Of a stretch of 64,000 bases of DNA, positions 6,742 to 14,810 are shown piece by piece. Below the pieces are notes generated by a model. The model searched no databases. It was not told the origin of the DNA and saw nothing but the letters and a program-made list of their open reading frames with translations. The stretch is from Actimicrobium sp034313845 (GTDB lineage: Bacteria > Pseudomonadota > Gammaproteobacteria > Burkholderiales > Burkholderiaceae_D). Each line of letters starts with the position of its first letter. The first letter of the stretch is position 1. Made by a program: the position numbers and the translations under genes. The DNA lies in NCBI RefSeq assembly GCF_034313845.1, contig NZ_JAVIWN010000004.1; one strand, written 5' to 3'.

Positions 6742-8732
6742 GCGAGGGTCCGCTGGACTGCGGCAACGACGTTCTCGACGGTAAAGCCGAAGTGCTTGAA
6801 CAGCTCGGGTGCCGGGGCCGATTCGCCAAACGTATCGATGCCGATGACTTCACCTTCAAGCCCGACGTATTTGTACCAGAAGTCGGTGACACCGGCTTCG
6901 ATGGCCACGCGCGGCACACCTTTGGTCAGCACGCCGGCCTTGTAAGCGGCATCCTGACGATCGTACACATCGGTACTCGGCATCGACACCACGCGCACCG
7001 CGACACCGGCAGCGGCGAGTGCATCGGCGGCCTTGACCGCCAGTTCGATTTCGGAGCCGGTGGCAATCAGGATTGCTTTGGCATCGGCAACATCACGCAG
7101 GATGTAGCCACCGCGCGCGATGTCGGCCACCTGTTGCGCGCTGCGTTCCTGATACGGCAAATTCTGGCGCGAGAAAATCAGCGTGCTCGGACCGTTCTTG
7201 CGCAGCACGGCCTGCTGCCACGCGACCGCCGATTCGACGGTATCGCACGGACGCCAGTTATCGAGGTTCGGGATCAGGCGCATGCTTGAGACATGCTCGA
7301 CCGATTGGTGAGTCGGGCCGTCTTCGCCCAGACCGATCGAATCATGCGTGAACACGAAGATCGAACGGATTTTCATCAGCGCGGCCATGCGCAGCGCATT
7401 ACGGCTGTAGTCGGAAAAGGTCAGGAAGGTGGCACCGAACGGGATGTAGCCACCGTGCAGCGTGATGCCGTTCATCATCGCGCTCATGCCGAATTCGCGC
7501 ACGCCGTAGTTGATGTGGTTGCCGAGCTGGTCGGCCCGCACCGCGATGCATTCTTTCCAGTTGGTCAGGTTCGAGCCGGTCAGGTCGGCCGAACCGCCGA
7601 GAAATTCAGGCAGCACTTGCGCATAAGCCTGAATCGCATTCTGGCTGGCCTTGCGGGTGGCGATGGTTTCTTTTTTGTCGATACAGGTGGCGATGTAGTG
7701 CGCGACGGTCGCATCAAAATTGCCCGGCAACTCGCCGTTCATGCGGCGCAGCAGTTCACCGGCCAGTTGCGGGAAACGCTCGCTGTAGGCCGCAAACAAG
7801 GCATTCCATGCAGCCTGACGCGCGGCACCGGGAAGCTTGGCATCCCATGCTGCGTAGACTTCGGCAGGAATCTCGAACGGTGCCGCATGCCAGCCGATCG
7901 CTTCACGTACTGCGGTGATTTCCTTGTCGCCGAGCGCCGCGCCATGGACCTTGTCGGAACCTTGCAGATTCGGCGAGCCTTTGCCGATGACTGTTTTGCA
8001 GCAGATCAGCGTTGGCTTGTCGGCCAGTTTGGCAGCGGCAATCGCGGCGGATACCGCGGCGACATCATGGCCATCCACGGCGGGAATGACATTCCAGCCG
8101 TAGGCATCAAAGCGCTTCGGGGTATCGTCACCGAACCAGCCTGCCACCTTGCCGTCGATCGAAATGCCGTTGTCGTCGTACAGCACGATCAGCTTCGACA
8201 GGCGTAATACGCCGGCCAGCGAACAGGCTTCGTGCGAAATGCCTTCCATCAGGCAGCCATCGCCGACGAAGGTGTAGGTGTGATGATCGACGACGTCGAA
8301 ACCGGGTTGATTGAATTCGGCAGCCAGCAGTTTTTCAGCGAGTGCCATGCCGACCGCATTGGTCAGGCCCTGGCCAAGCGGACCGGTGGTGGTTTCGATG
8401 CCGGGAGTGACGTCGACTTCAGGATGACCGGGCGTCTTCGAATGCAGTTGGCGGAAATTGCGCAATTCGTCCATCGGCAAGTCATAGCCGCTCAGGTGCA
8501 GCAGCGCGTAATGCAGCATCGATCCGTGGCCATTGGACAGCACGAAGCGGTCGCGGTTAATCCAGCGCGGGTCGGCCGGATTGTGACTGTAATGCTCGGA
8601 CCACAAGGCCACGGCGATATCAGCCATTCCCATCGGCATGCCCGGATGGCCGGAGTTGGCCTTCTGGACGGCGTCCATCGCCAGCGCGCGGATCGCGTTG
8701 GCCATATTGTTTGTGGTTTGCAATGAAGTCAT
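6738..8732 (-). CDS. tkt: Transketolase
   Basis: 664-residue thiamine-diphosphate enzyme that moves two-carbon units between sugar phosphates in the pentose phosphate pathway. The N-terminal KANSGHPGMPMG motif, the ThDP-binding region GDGCLMEGISHEA with downstream Mg-binding N, and the pyrimidine-domain EFGMSAMMNG are all present, and the length matches E. coli TktA (663). I place the start at the ATG at 8732; an in-frame GTG at 8741 would add three residues. It is followed, with a 4-nt overlap, by a GNAT gene and then gapA. Confidence 0.96.
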   Translation of the reverse strand: MTSLQTTNNMANAIRALAMDAVQKANSGHPGMPMGMADIAVALWSEHYSHNPADPRWINRDRFVLSNGHGSMLHYALLHLSGYDLPMDELRNFRQLHSKTPGHPEVDVTPGIETTTGPLGQGLTNAVGMALAEKLLAAEFNQPGFDVVDHHTYTFVGDGCLMEGISHEACSLAGVLRLSKLIVLYDDNGISIDGKVAGWFGDDTPKRFDAYGWNVIPAVDGHDVAAVSAAIAAAKLADKPTLICCKTVIGKGSPNLQGSDKVHGAALGDKEITAVREAIGWHAAPFEIPAEVYAAWDAKLPGAARQAAWNALFAAYSERFPQLAGELLRRMNGELPGNFDATVAHYIATCIDKKETIATRKASQNAIQAYAQVLPEFLGGSADLTGSNLTNWKECIAVRADQLGNHINYGVREFGMSAMMNGITLHGGYIPFGATFLTFSDYSRNALRMAALMKIRSIFVFTHDSIGLGEDGPTHQSVEHVSSMRLIPNLDNWRPCDTVESAVAWQQAVLRKNGPSTLIFSRQNLPYQERSAQQVADIARGGYILRDVADAKAILIATGSEIELAVKAADALAAAGVAVRVVSMPSTDVYDRQDAAYKAGVLTKGVPRVAIEAGVTDFWYKYVGLEGEVIGIDTFGESAPAPELFKHFGFTVENVVAAVQRTLA

Positions 8733-8947
8733 CGTGATCACATGAAAAATGGGGTGGGATGCTGCCGCCGAATCGTCTCTCGGACTGGCCGGACAAATTT
8801 ACGGGCAGGCATCAGCAGGAAGCCCGCATTTTACCAGACCGGTACCGTCAGCTACCGCCAAATCCGTCATCGCGTCTGCAGCAACACTGGCCGATCCGGG
8901 TGACATGGTGCAGACTCTGCGGCATTGCTTCATCTACAAGGTCTTTC

Positions 8948-9678
8948 ATGCCCCGATTCCATTGCCCATCGCCACTTGCCGTTGGCGACATCCTGGCCTT
9001 GCCCGATCACGTCGCGCACCACGTTCAGGTGATCCGCCTGCAGGCCGGTGCCGTGGTCACGCTTTTTAATGGCGACGGTAACGAGTACGGCGCGACCCTC
9101 ACGCTACTGGAAAAAAACGCGTCACTGTCGAGGTCAAGACCTGCACGGCGCGCTCGGTCGAGCTGCCGTATGCCATCACGCTGGCGCAAGCATTGCCAGA
9201 GTCCTCCAAGATGGACTGGATCATCGAGAAAGCCGTCGAACTTGGTGTCGCCGGTGTCCAGCCCTTGTCCGCACAACGCTGCGTCGTGCGACTGTCGGCC
9301 GAACGCGCGGAGAAACGCCAGGCGCACTGGCACGGCATCGTCATCAGCGCCAGCGAACAGAGCGGGCGCAACCGGCTGGCGCATTTGGCTCCGGTGACCG
9401 ACTTCAATCGCTGGATCGCGCAGCAGGATATCCACAAGCGAATTTTGCTGTCGCCGCGCGCCAGTCAATCGCTGGCCGACTGGGCGCGCCACCAACCGCC
9501 GCAAGCAGTGACGCTGCTGATCGGACCGGAAGGTGGCCTCAGCGACGACGAAGAAAATCTGGCCATCGCCCATGGCGCGATCGCCTTGTCGATGGGGCCG
9601 CGCGTGCTGCGTACCGAAACCGCCGGACTGGCGGCGCTCGCGATGCTGGCCGGTGCGTGGGGAGATAGCACGGAGTGA
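8948..9678 (+). pseudogene. rsmE: 16S rRNA m3U1498 methyltransferase RsmE, interrupted by a -1 frameshift
   Basis: RsmE methylates U1498 of 16S rRNA (SPOUT family). The N-terminal part (PUA-like, from ATG 8948, residues 1-56) is in one frame and the rest, including the knot motifs LIGPEGGLSDDE and MGPRVLRTETAGLAAL, is in the -1 frame. The switch falls at 9110-9118, GAA AAA AAC, where seven A precede CGC. One extra A would restore a continuous 243-residue protein (...LLEKKRVTVEV...). Frame 0 offers A-AAA-AAC, a classic slippery heptamer. So this may be a real inactivating deletion, a recoded gene (ribosomal or transcriptional slippage) or a homopolymer sequencing error. The downstream part is otherwise undamaged, which argues against an old pseudogene. 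Confidence 0.8.
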
Positions 9679-9751
9679 ACGCGGCGCGGTGCAATGCCCT
9701 GCCTGATGCAAGCCCACACCCATGCGACAACCAACATCCAGTACATTGCCT

Positions 9752-9780
9752 TTGTCATGAGTTAGTCAGCGTTCGGTAAT
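9752..9780 (+). promoter_or_regulatory. Possible sigma-70 promoter for the TonB-dependent receptor operon
   Basis: TTGTCA (9752-9757) and GGTAAT (9775-9780) are 17 nt apart, matching 5/6 and 4/6 of the consensus, about 70 nt before the receptor start. A short inverted repeat GATTG/CAATC (9815-9831) lies in the presumed leader. Confidence 0.35.
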
Positions 9781-9852
9781 TGCCATGTCATCTTTCCATC
9801 TTATCCTGCCCGCAGATTGAAAATCTCAATCACTACCAGGGAAAATAAAAAA

Positions 9853-12102
9853 ATGACTTGCCAGATTATTCGCCGTGCCTTGCCGGCCAGTTTCGTCTTG
9901 ACACTGCTTGCTTGTGCGGTCAGTTCCGCATTTGCCGCTGACGACAATACCGACACCCAATCCGAATCGCAATCCAATACCCGCGTTCAGGTGTCGGCCT
10001 CAAAAGTCACGGCGGCGATGATGGCACCTAGCCAGACATCGCTGGCAGCGACGCAGCCGCAATCGGTGATCAACCGTTCATTCATCGAGAGCTCGATCTC
10101 GCCAGTGAGCGACTACACCGCGATCACCGCGATTGCACCTAGCGTCACCGGCGGCATTTCGGCCAACGGGCCCGGCCTGGGCGAGGCCAAGAATGGCTTG
10201 CGCGGTTTCAAGGATGGCGAGTTCAACGTCACTTTTGATGGCATTCCATTTGGTGACACCAACGGTGCCACGCATCACTCGACCGCCTACTTCCCTGCCA
10301 GCGTAATCGGTGGCGTGGTCGTCGAACGCGGTCCCGGCAAGGCCAGCGACTTTGGTCAGGCCACTTTTGGCGGCTCGGTCAATCTGCAATCACGCGAAGT
10401 TTCGGAGCGCCAATCGGTCTCGCCGTTTGCGGCCTACGGTACGTGGAACACCAAGCTGATCGGCACCCGTGTCGACACCGGCACCCTCACTGATCTGGGT
10501 GATGCCCGCATCGCGTTCAATGTCCAGCGCCTCAGCAGCGATGGCGCCCGCACGTTCAGCGCCATTCAGGGCGACAGCATCATGTTCAAACTGGAGAAGC
10601 CGCTCGGCAGCAACACGCTGCTGACCGTCAACACCAACTACAACAAGAACTACTACTACCAGCCCGACAAGGACAATGGCCTGACGATGGCGCAAGTAGC
10701 CCAGTACGGCAAAAATTACGTACTGAGCAATGATCCGACCCAAGCCAATTACTACGGCTACAACCGGGCTGACAAGACCACCAACCTGAACTACATCCGT
10801 CTGCAAAGCGACCTCGGCAACGGCTGGGCGGTCGACAACAATCTGTATCACTACAATTACACCAACACCACGCTGGCAGCCGACAGCGGCAACCTGCCCG
10901 GCGTCGGATTCGGCAGCGTGGTCAATGCTAACGGCAGCAAACTGGCTGGCCAGATGCCCGGCTATGTCAAGACCAACGAGTACAAGGTCACCGGCGACAT
11001 CTTCAAGGTCAGCAAGCAGTTCGATGCTGGCCTGGCCCGCACCGGCGTCTGGCTGGAGCAAGCCGACACGCACCGCAGCACCTATGATTTCAATTTGCTG
11101 ACGATGCTGCCAAGCTACAAGGAAGCCGCTGTTGCGGGTGTATTCACTGGCATCAACAACGTCAAGTACGAGCAGAAATCCGGCTGGAAAAGTTATCAGC
11201 CTTTCGCCGAGTTCGAGTGGGCTGCTACGCCGGACCTGACCATCACGCCCGGCATCAAGACCATGCTGACCAAGCTCACGATCGATGCTTCGGTGAATCA
11301 GACCGCGCGCTTGCCGCAGCAGATCAGCAAGGATTTCCACGCCACCTTGCCGTTCCTGACCGCGAACTACAAGCTCAGCCCGATCTGGTCGACCTATGCC
11401 CAATATGCCAAGGGCATGCTGGTACCGGACATCAGCCTGTTCCAGAGCACCAAGGCCGATGCCTCGTCGATCGAACCACAGCGCTCCACCAATTACCAGT
11501 TGGGCGTGGTCCACAAGACCGACAAGCTGCTGTTTGATGCCGATCTGTACTACATTGATTTCAGCAACAAGTTCGCGATCTTGCCGGGTACCGATGCCCA
11601 GCCGGTGTATTACAACCAGGGCGGCGTGACTTACAAAGGCCTGGAAGGTCAAGTCACGTACGCGTTCATGAACGGCTTGTCGCTCTACACGAACGGCTCG
11701 CTCAACCGAGCCGAATCGAAGGCCACCGGACTGACCGTCGCTACCGTACCGAACTCGACGGCGGCACTGGGCTTGCTATATCAGATGGCTGGCTGGTCCG
11801 GCTCGCTGATCTACAAGCGCACCGGCACGACCTATGCACTCGATGATCAGGGCTACAAGCTCAACCCGATCACCGCCACCAATCTCAATGCCAGCTACAC
11901 CTTTGCCAATCCTGGCATGGGCGTAAAAAGCATGAAGCTGCAGTTCGGTATTTACAACCTGTTCAACAAGCAGGACGTGATTGCCGTCAAGCCAGTCAAC
12001 ACCACCGCTGGCACCGCCAATTATGGCGTTGCGGCTGCCGGTGATACCTTTCTGTTCCAGCCGGAACGCAGCGTGATGGCGTCGATCAACGTCTTGTTCT
12101 AA
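9853..12102 (+). CDS. TonB-dependent outer-membrane receptor
   Basis: 749-residue outer-membrane transporter: signal peptide (cleavage after SSAFA, about residue 29), plug domain (about 45-185, with NGLRGFKDGEFNVTFDGIPFGD) and a 22-strand beta-barrel ending in the aromatic C terminus VMASINVLF. Such receptors import a ligand using energy from TonB-ExbB-ExbD. I prefer the ATG at 9853, which follows AGGGAA, over a TTG at 9817. Directly downstream after a terminator is a lipoprotein phosphoesterase, suggesting an organophosphate or phosphate-bearing ligand. The substrate is otherwise unknown. Confidence 0.9.
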   Translation: MTCQIIRRALPASFVLTLLACAVSSAFAADDNTDTQSESQSNTRVQVSASKVTAAMMAPSQTSLAATQPQSVINRSFIESSISPVSDYTAITAIAPSVTGGISANGPGLGEAKNGLRGFKDGEFNVTFDGIPFGDTNGATHHSTAYFPASVIGGVVVERGPGKASDFGQATFGGSVNLQSREVSERQSVSPFAAYGTWNTKLIGTRVDTGTLTDLGDARIAFNVQRLSSDGARTFSAIQGDSIMFKLEKPLGSNTLLTVNTNYNKNYYYQPDKDNGLTMAQVAQYGKNYVLSNDPTQANYYGYNRADKTTNLNYIRLQSDLGNGWAVDNNLYHYNYTNTTLAADSGNLPGVGFGSVVNANGSKLAGQMPGYVKTNEYKVTGDIFKVSKQFDAGLARTGVWLEQADTHRSTYDFNLLTMLPSYKEAAVAGVFTGINNVKYEQKSGWKSYQPFAEFEWAATPDLTITPGIKTMLTKLTIDASVNQTARLPQQISKDFHATLPFLTANYKLSPIWSTYAQYAKGMLVPDISLFQSTKADASSIEPQRSTNYQLGVVHKTDKLLFDADLYYIDFSNKFAILPGTDAQPVYYNQGGVTYKGLEGQVTYAFMNGLSLYTNGSLNRAESKATGLTVATVPNSTAALGLLYQMAGWSGSLIYKRTGTTYALDDQGYKLNPITATNLNASYTFANPGMGVKSMKLQFGIYNLFNKQDVIAVKPVNTTAGTANYGVAAAGDTFLFQPERSVMASINVLF

Positions 12103-12120
12103 ACTTTCAGATCTGTTTGA

Positions 12121-12156
12121 CAGTCCGACGGAAAATCGTTTTCCGTCGGACTTTTC
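12121..12156 (+). terminator. Rho-independent terminator after the TonB-dependent receptor
   Basis: A perfect 14-bp stem, AGTCCGACGGAAAA (12122-12135) and its complement TTTTCCGTCGGACT, with a 3-nt loop and a short T tail. It separates the receptor from the phosphoesterase gene starting at 12180 and may attenuate read-through. Confidence 0.85.
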
Positions 12157-12179
12157 CATTCCGGCTTCAGGAGTACTGC

Positions 12180-13643
12180 ATGATCTCTCTTACTCAATTT
12201 TCCCTTACTCAATTTTCTTTTACCCAATTTTCTTTTACCCAATTCAATCGCACGCTATGCATTTTGCCGCTGCTCGTTGCTGGCTGCACGGCGATACCCG
12301 TCACGGACAAGCCTGCCGCAGCAAGCAACATGACGAGCTTCGTTGTCCTCGGCGAGCAGGGCCAGCCGGTCGCACGCGTGCTCACCGACGCGGCACAATG
12401 CCCGGTCATTCGTCTTGACGGGGTGGATGTGGCGATGGACGTGCGCGCGCCTGCCGGCACCGTCGCGCAGCGCACTACCCGCTCCGCTCCGGCCGACTCC
12501 AAGCCGTCCGCCTTCCCATTGCTGACCTGTGAAAAAATCCTGCCACCGCACACGACTTCCGCGAGCGTCGCAGGTCGCTCATTACCGCTGCCAAAACCCG
12601 AGTCCAACCGCATCGTCGTCATCGGCGATACCGGTTGCCGCCTGAAGAAAAGCGATCAGGCTTACCAGCCCTGCAACGATGCCGAGCAGTATCCGTTTGC
12701 CCGCATCGCCGCCGCCGCCGCCCGCTGGCAGCCTGACCTGGTCATCCATGTCGGTGATTATCACTATCGCGAAAACGCCTGTCCCGATGGCAATGCCGGC
12801 TGTGCTGGCAGTAGCTGGGGCTATGGCTGGGATGCCTGGCGCGAGGATTTTTTCCAGCCGGGAGCGCCCTTGCTGCAAGCCGCACCGTGGGTTCTGGTAC
12901 GTGGCAATCACGAATCCTGCAGCCGCGCCGGACAAGGCTGGTGGCGCATGCTTGACCCGCGACCACTGCAAGTCGGGCGCGACTGCAACGATGCGGTCAA
13001 TGACGATCAGGGTGATTTCAGTGATGCGTACGCCGTGCCGCTTGGCGGTGATGCGCAAGTCATCGTGCTCGACACTTCCAACACCACCGGCAGCCCGATC
13101 GCGGCGACGGATGTCCGCGTCGCCAAATACCGCGCGATGTATCGTCAGGTCGAGCAACTGTCGCAGCACGCCAGCACCAACATCGGCGCCAATCACCAGC
13201 CTATCCTGGGTTTTTATGCCCGCAAAAACAAGCAGGGCGGTATTGACGTCTTGCCAGGCAATCAGGGGATTCAGTCGGTGTTTGGTGCGATCAATCCGTT
13301 GATCATGCCGCCGCGCATCGATACATTGCTGTCCGGCCATACCCATCTGTGGCAACAGGTCAGCTTTGCCAGTGCGCATCCGAGCCAGTTCATCACCGGC
13401 TTCTCGGGCACGATGGAAGACCTGGTGCCGTTGCCCGACATCCTGCCAGCCGATGCCACGCCAGCACCCGGTGCCATCGTCGACAACGTCAGTGCATGGA
13501 CCGGCGGCTTCGGTTACATGACCATGGAGCGCAGTGGCGCACGGCAATGGGACGTGCGGGTATGGGATACGACAGGTCGCCAGGTCAACCGTTGTCAGGT
13601 CGATGGCAGCAAGTCGCGCTGCGAGAAGGCGCGCGTTCAGTGA
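12180..13643 (+). CDS. Lipoprotein metallophosphoesterase (calcineurin-like)
   Basis: 487-residue phosphoesterase. The metal-binding motifs of the calcineurin-like fold are in order: GDTG (around residue 147), GDYHY (around 195), GNHES (around 242) and GHTHLW (around 383). The export signal is unusual: four copies of a five-residue unit (S-[LF]-T-Q-F) precede NRTLCILPLLVAGC, where VAGC (Cys36) is a lipobox, so it should be an LspA-processed lipoprotein. The ATG at 12180 follows CAGGAG. Placed after a TonB-dependent receptor, it may release phosphate from an organic ester at the cell surface or in the periplasm (inference). Confidence 0.85.
   Translation: MISLTQFSLTQFSFTQFSFTQFNRTLCILPLLVAGCTAIPVTDKPAAASNMTSFVVLGEQGQPVARVLTDAAQCPVIRLDGVDVAMDVRAPAGTVAQRTTRSAPADSKPSAFPLLTCEKILPPHTTSASVAGRSLPLPKPESNRIVVIGDTGCRLKKSDQAYQPCNDAEQYPFARIAAAAARWQPDLVIHVGDYHYRENACPDGNAGCAGSSWGYGWDAWREDFFQPGAPLLQAAPWVLVRGNHESCSRAGQGWWRMLDPRPLQVGRDCNDAVNDDQGDFSDAYAVPLGGDAQVIVLDTSNTTGSPIAATDVRVAKYRAMYRQVEQLSQHASTNIGANHQPILGFYARKNKQGGIDVLPGNQGIQSVFGAINPLIMPPRIDTLLSGHTHLWQQVSFASAHPSQFITGFSGTMEDLVPLPDILPADATPAPGAIVDNVSAWTGGFGYMTMERSGARQWDVRVWDTTGRQVNRCQVDGSKSRCEKARVQ
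12186..12245 (+). repeat. Four tandem 15-nt repeats inside the phosphoesterase signal region
   Basis: Units at 12186-12200, 12201-12215, 12216-12230 and 12231-12245, each encoding Ser-Leu/Phe-Thr-Gln-Phe. Units differ by one to three pyrimidine changes. The unit is a multiple of three, so copy-number change would lengthen or shorten the leader without shifting frame. Confidence 0.9.
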
Positions 13644-13745
13644 CGGCAGAAGAGCGGGATGCGTGGTTATCCTGCTCTTCCAGCAAGAAAGCCACCGAAA
13701 GCATCTATAATCCAAGGCTTTCCGATTGCTCCCCACTGTGACCCC

Positions 13746-14723
13746 ATGAAGGTATTTCGCGGATTACCCAATGCTGCGGCCCGTGCGCCCTGCGCACTGA
13801 CGATTGGCAATTTTGACGGCGTTCATCTTGGCCATCAGGCTTTGCTGGCGCGCATGTCCGAAGCCGCCGGCAAGCTCGGACTCGATTCGGCAGTCATGAC
13901 GTTCGAGCCGCACCCGCGCGAATACTTCGCCCGGGTCCAGGGCGATCCGGCCAAGGCCCCTGCCCGCATCGCCAATCTGCGTGACAAATTGCGCTCGCTC
14001 AATCAGGCCGGCATCGATCGCGTCATCGTCCAGCATTTCAATGCGCATTTCGCCGCACTGACTCCCGAAGAATTCATTCGCGACATTCTGGTCGACGGCT
14101 TGCACGTGAAATGGCTGATGATCGGTGAAGACTTCTGTTTTGGCGCACGTCGCGCCGGCAATGTCGCGATGCTGATCGAGGCTGGACAACGCTATGGTTT
14201 TCAGGTCGAGACCTTGCCAACGGTGCAGCATGACGGCACACGGATTTCGTCTTCGGCGATCCGCATGGCGCTGGAAGCGGGCAATTTCACCCAAGCCCAT
14301 CAGATGCTGGGCCATCCGTATGCGATCTCGGGCCATGTCATCCACGGTAAAAAGCTCGGCCGCACCATCGGCTTTCCGACCCTCAATCTGGCGGTCACCC
14401 ACAAGCATCCTGCACTGAGCGGCATCTATGTCGTGCAAGTACACGGTTTGGCTGCGCAGCCACTGCCAGGCGTGGCCAGTATCGGCGTGCGTCCGACCGT
14501 CGATGACAGCGGGCGTGTACTTCTCGAAACACATCTGTTCGACTTCGCGGCCAACTGCTATGGCAAACTGATCCGGATTGAATTTCTGAAAAAATTACGC
14601 TCCGAGCAAAAGTACACTGACCTGCCTTCGCTGACGGCAGCCATTGCCAACGATGCCAACAACGCGCGCGCTTATTTTCGCGATGCCAGCGCGGTGGCGT
14701 TGTCGGCGACCGACCGAATTTGA
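13746..14723 (+). CDS. ribF: Bifunctional riboflavin kinase / FAD synthetase
   Basis: 325-residue enzyme making FMN from riboflavin and FAD from FMN. The N-terminal FAD synthetase (nucleotidyltransferase) domain shows GNFDGVHLGHQALL and GEDFCFGARRAGN; the C-terminal riboflavin kinase domain shows GRTIGFPTLNL and a downstream GVRPT. A TATAAT hexamer at 13706-13711 is a possible -10 element 35 nt before the start, without an obvious -35. It heads the conserved proteobacterial cluster ribF-ileS-lspA-coaBC-dut on the plus strand. Confidence 0.96.
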   Translation: MKVFRGLPNAAARAPCALTIGNFDGVHLGHQALLARMSEAAGKLGLDSAVMTFEPHPREYFARVQGDPAKAPARIANLRDKLRSLNQAGIDRVIVQHFNAHFAALTPEEFIRDILVDGLHVKWLMIGEDFCFGARRAGNVAMLIEAGQRYGFQVETLPTVQHDGTRISSSAIRMALEAGNFTQAHQMLGHPYAISGHVIHGKKLGRTIGFPTLNLAVTHKHPALSGIYVVQVHGLAAQPLPGVASIGVRPTVDDSGRVLLETHLFDFAANCYGKLIRIEFLKKLRSEQKYTDLPSLTAAIANDANNARAYFRDASAVALSATDRI

Positions 14724-14810
14724 CGCGCTTCATCGCAGGCACCGCCCGGCGGGAAGTGGTCAGTGACCAGCCCGCTGCACCCGACTCCAGACTCTCTTCA
14801 AAGAAATCCC

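Noticed and set aside
10390..11652. Minus-strand open frame of 420 codons
   Set aside because: Antisense to the TonB-dependent receptor; composition is that of a shadow frame (runs of Val/Gly/Gln) without domain motifs.
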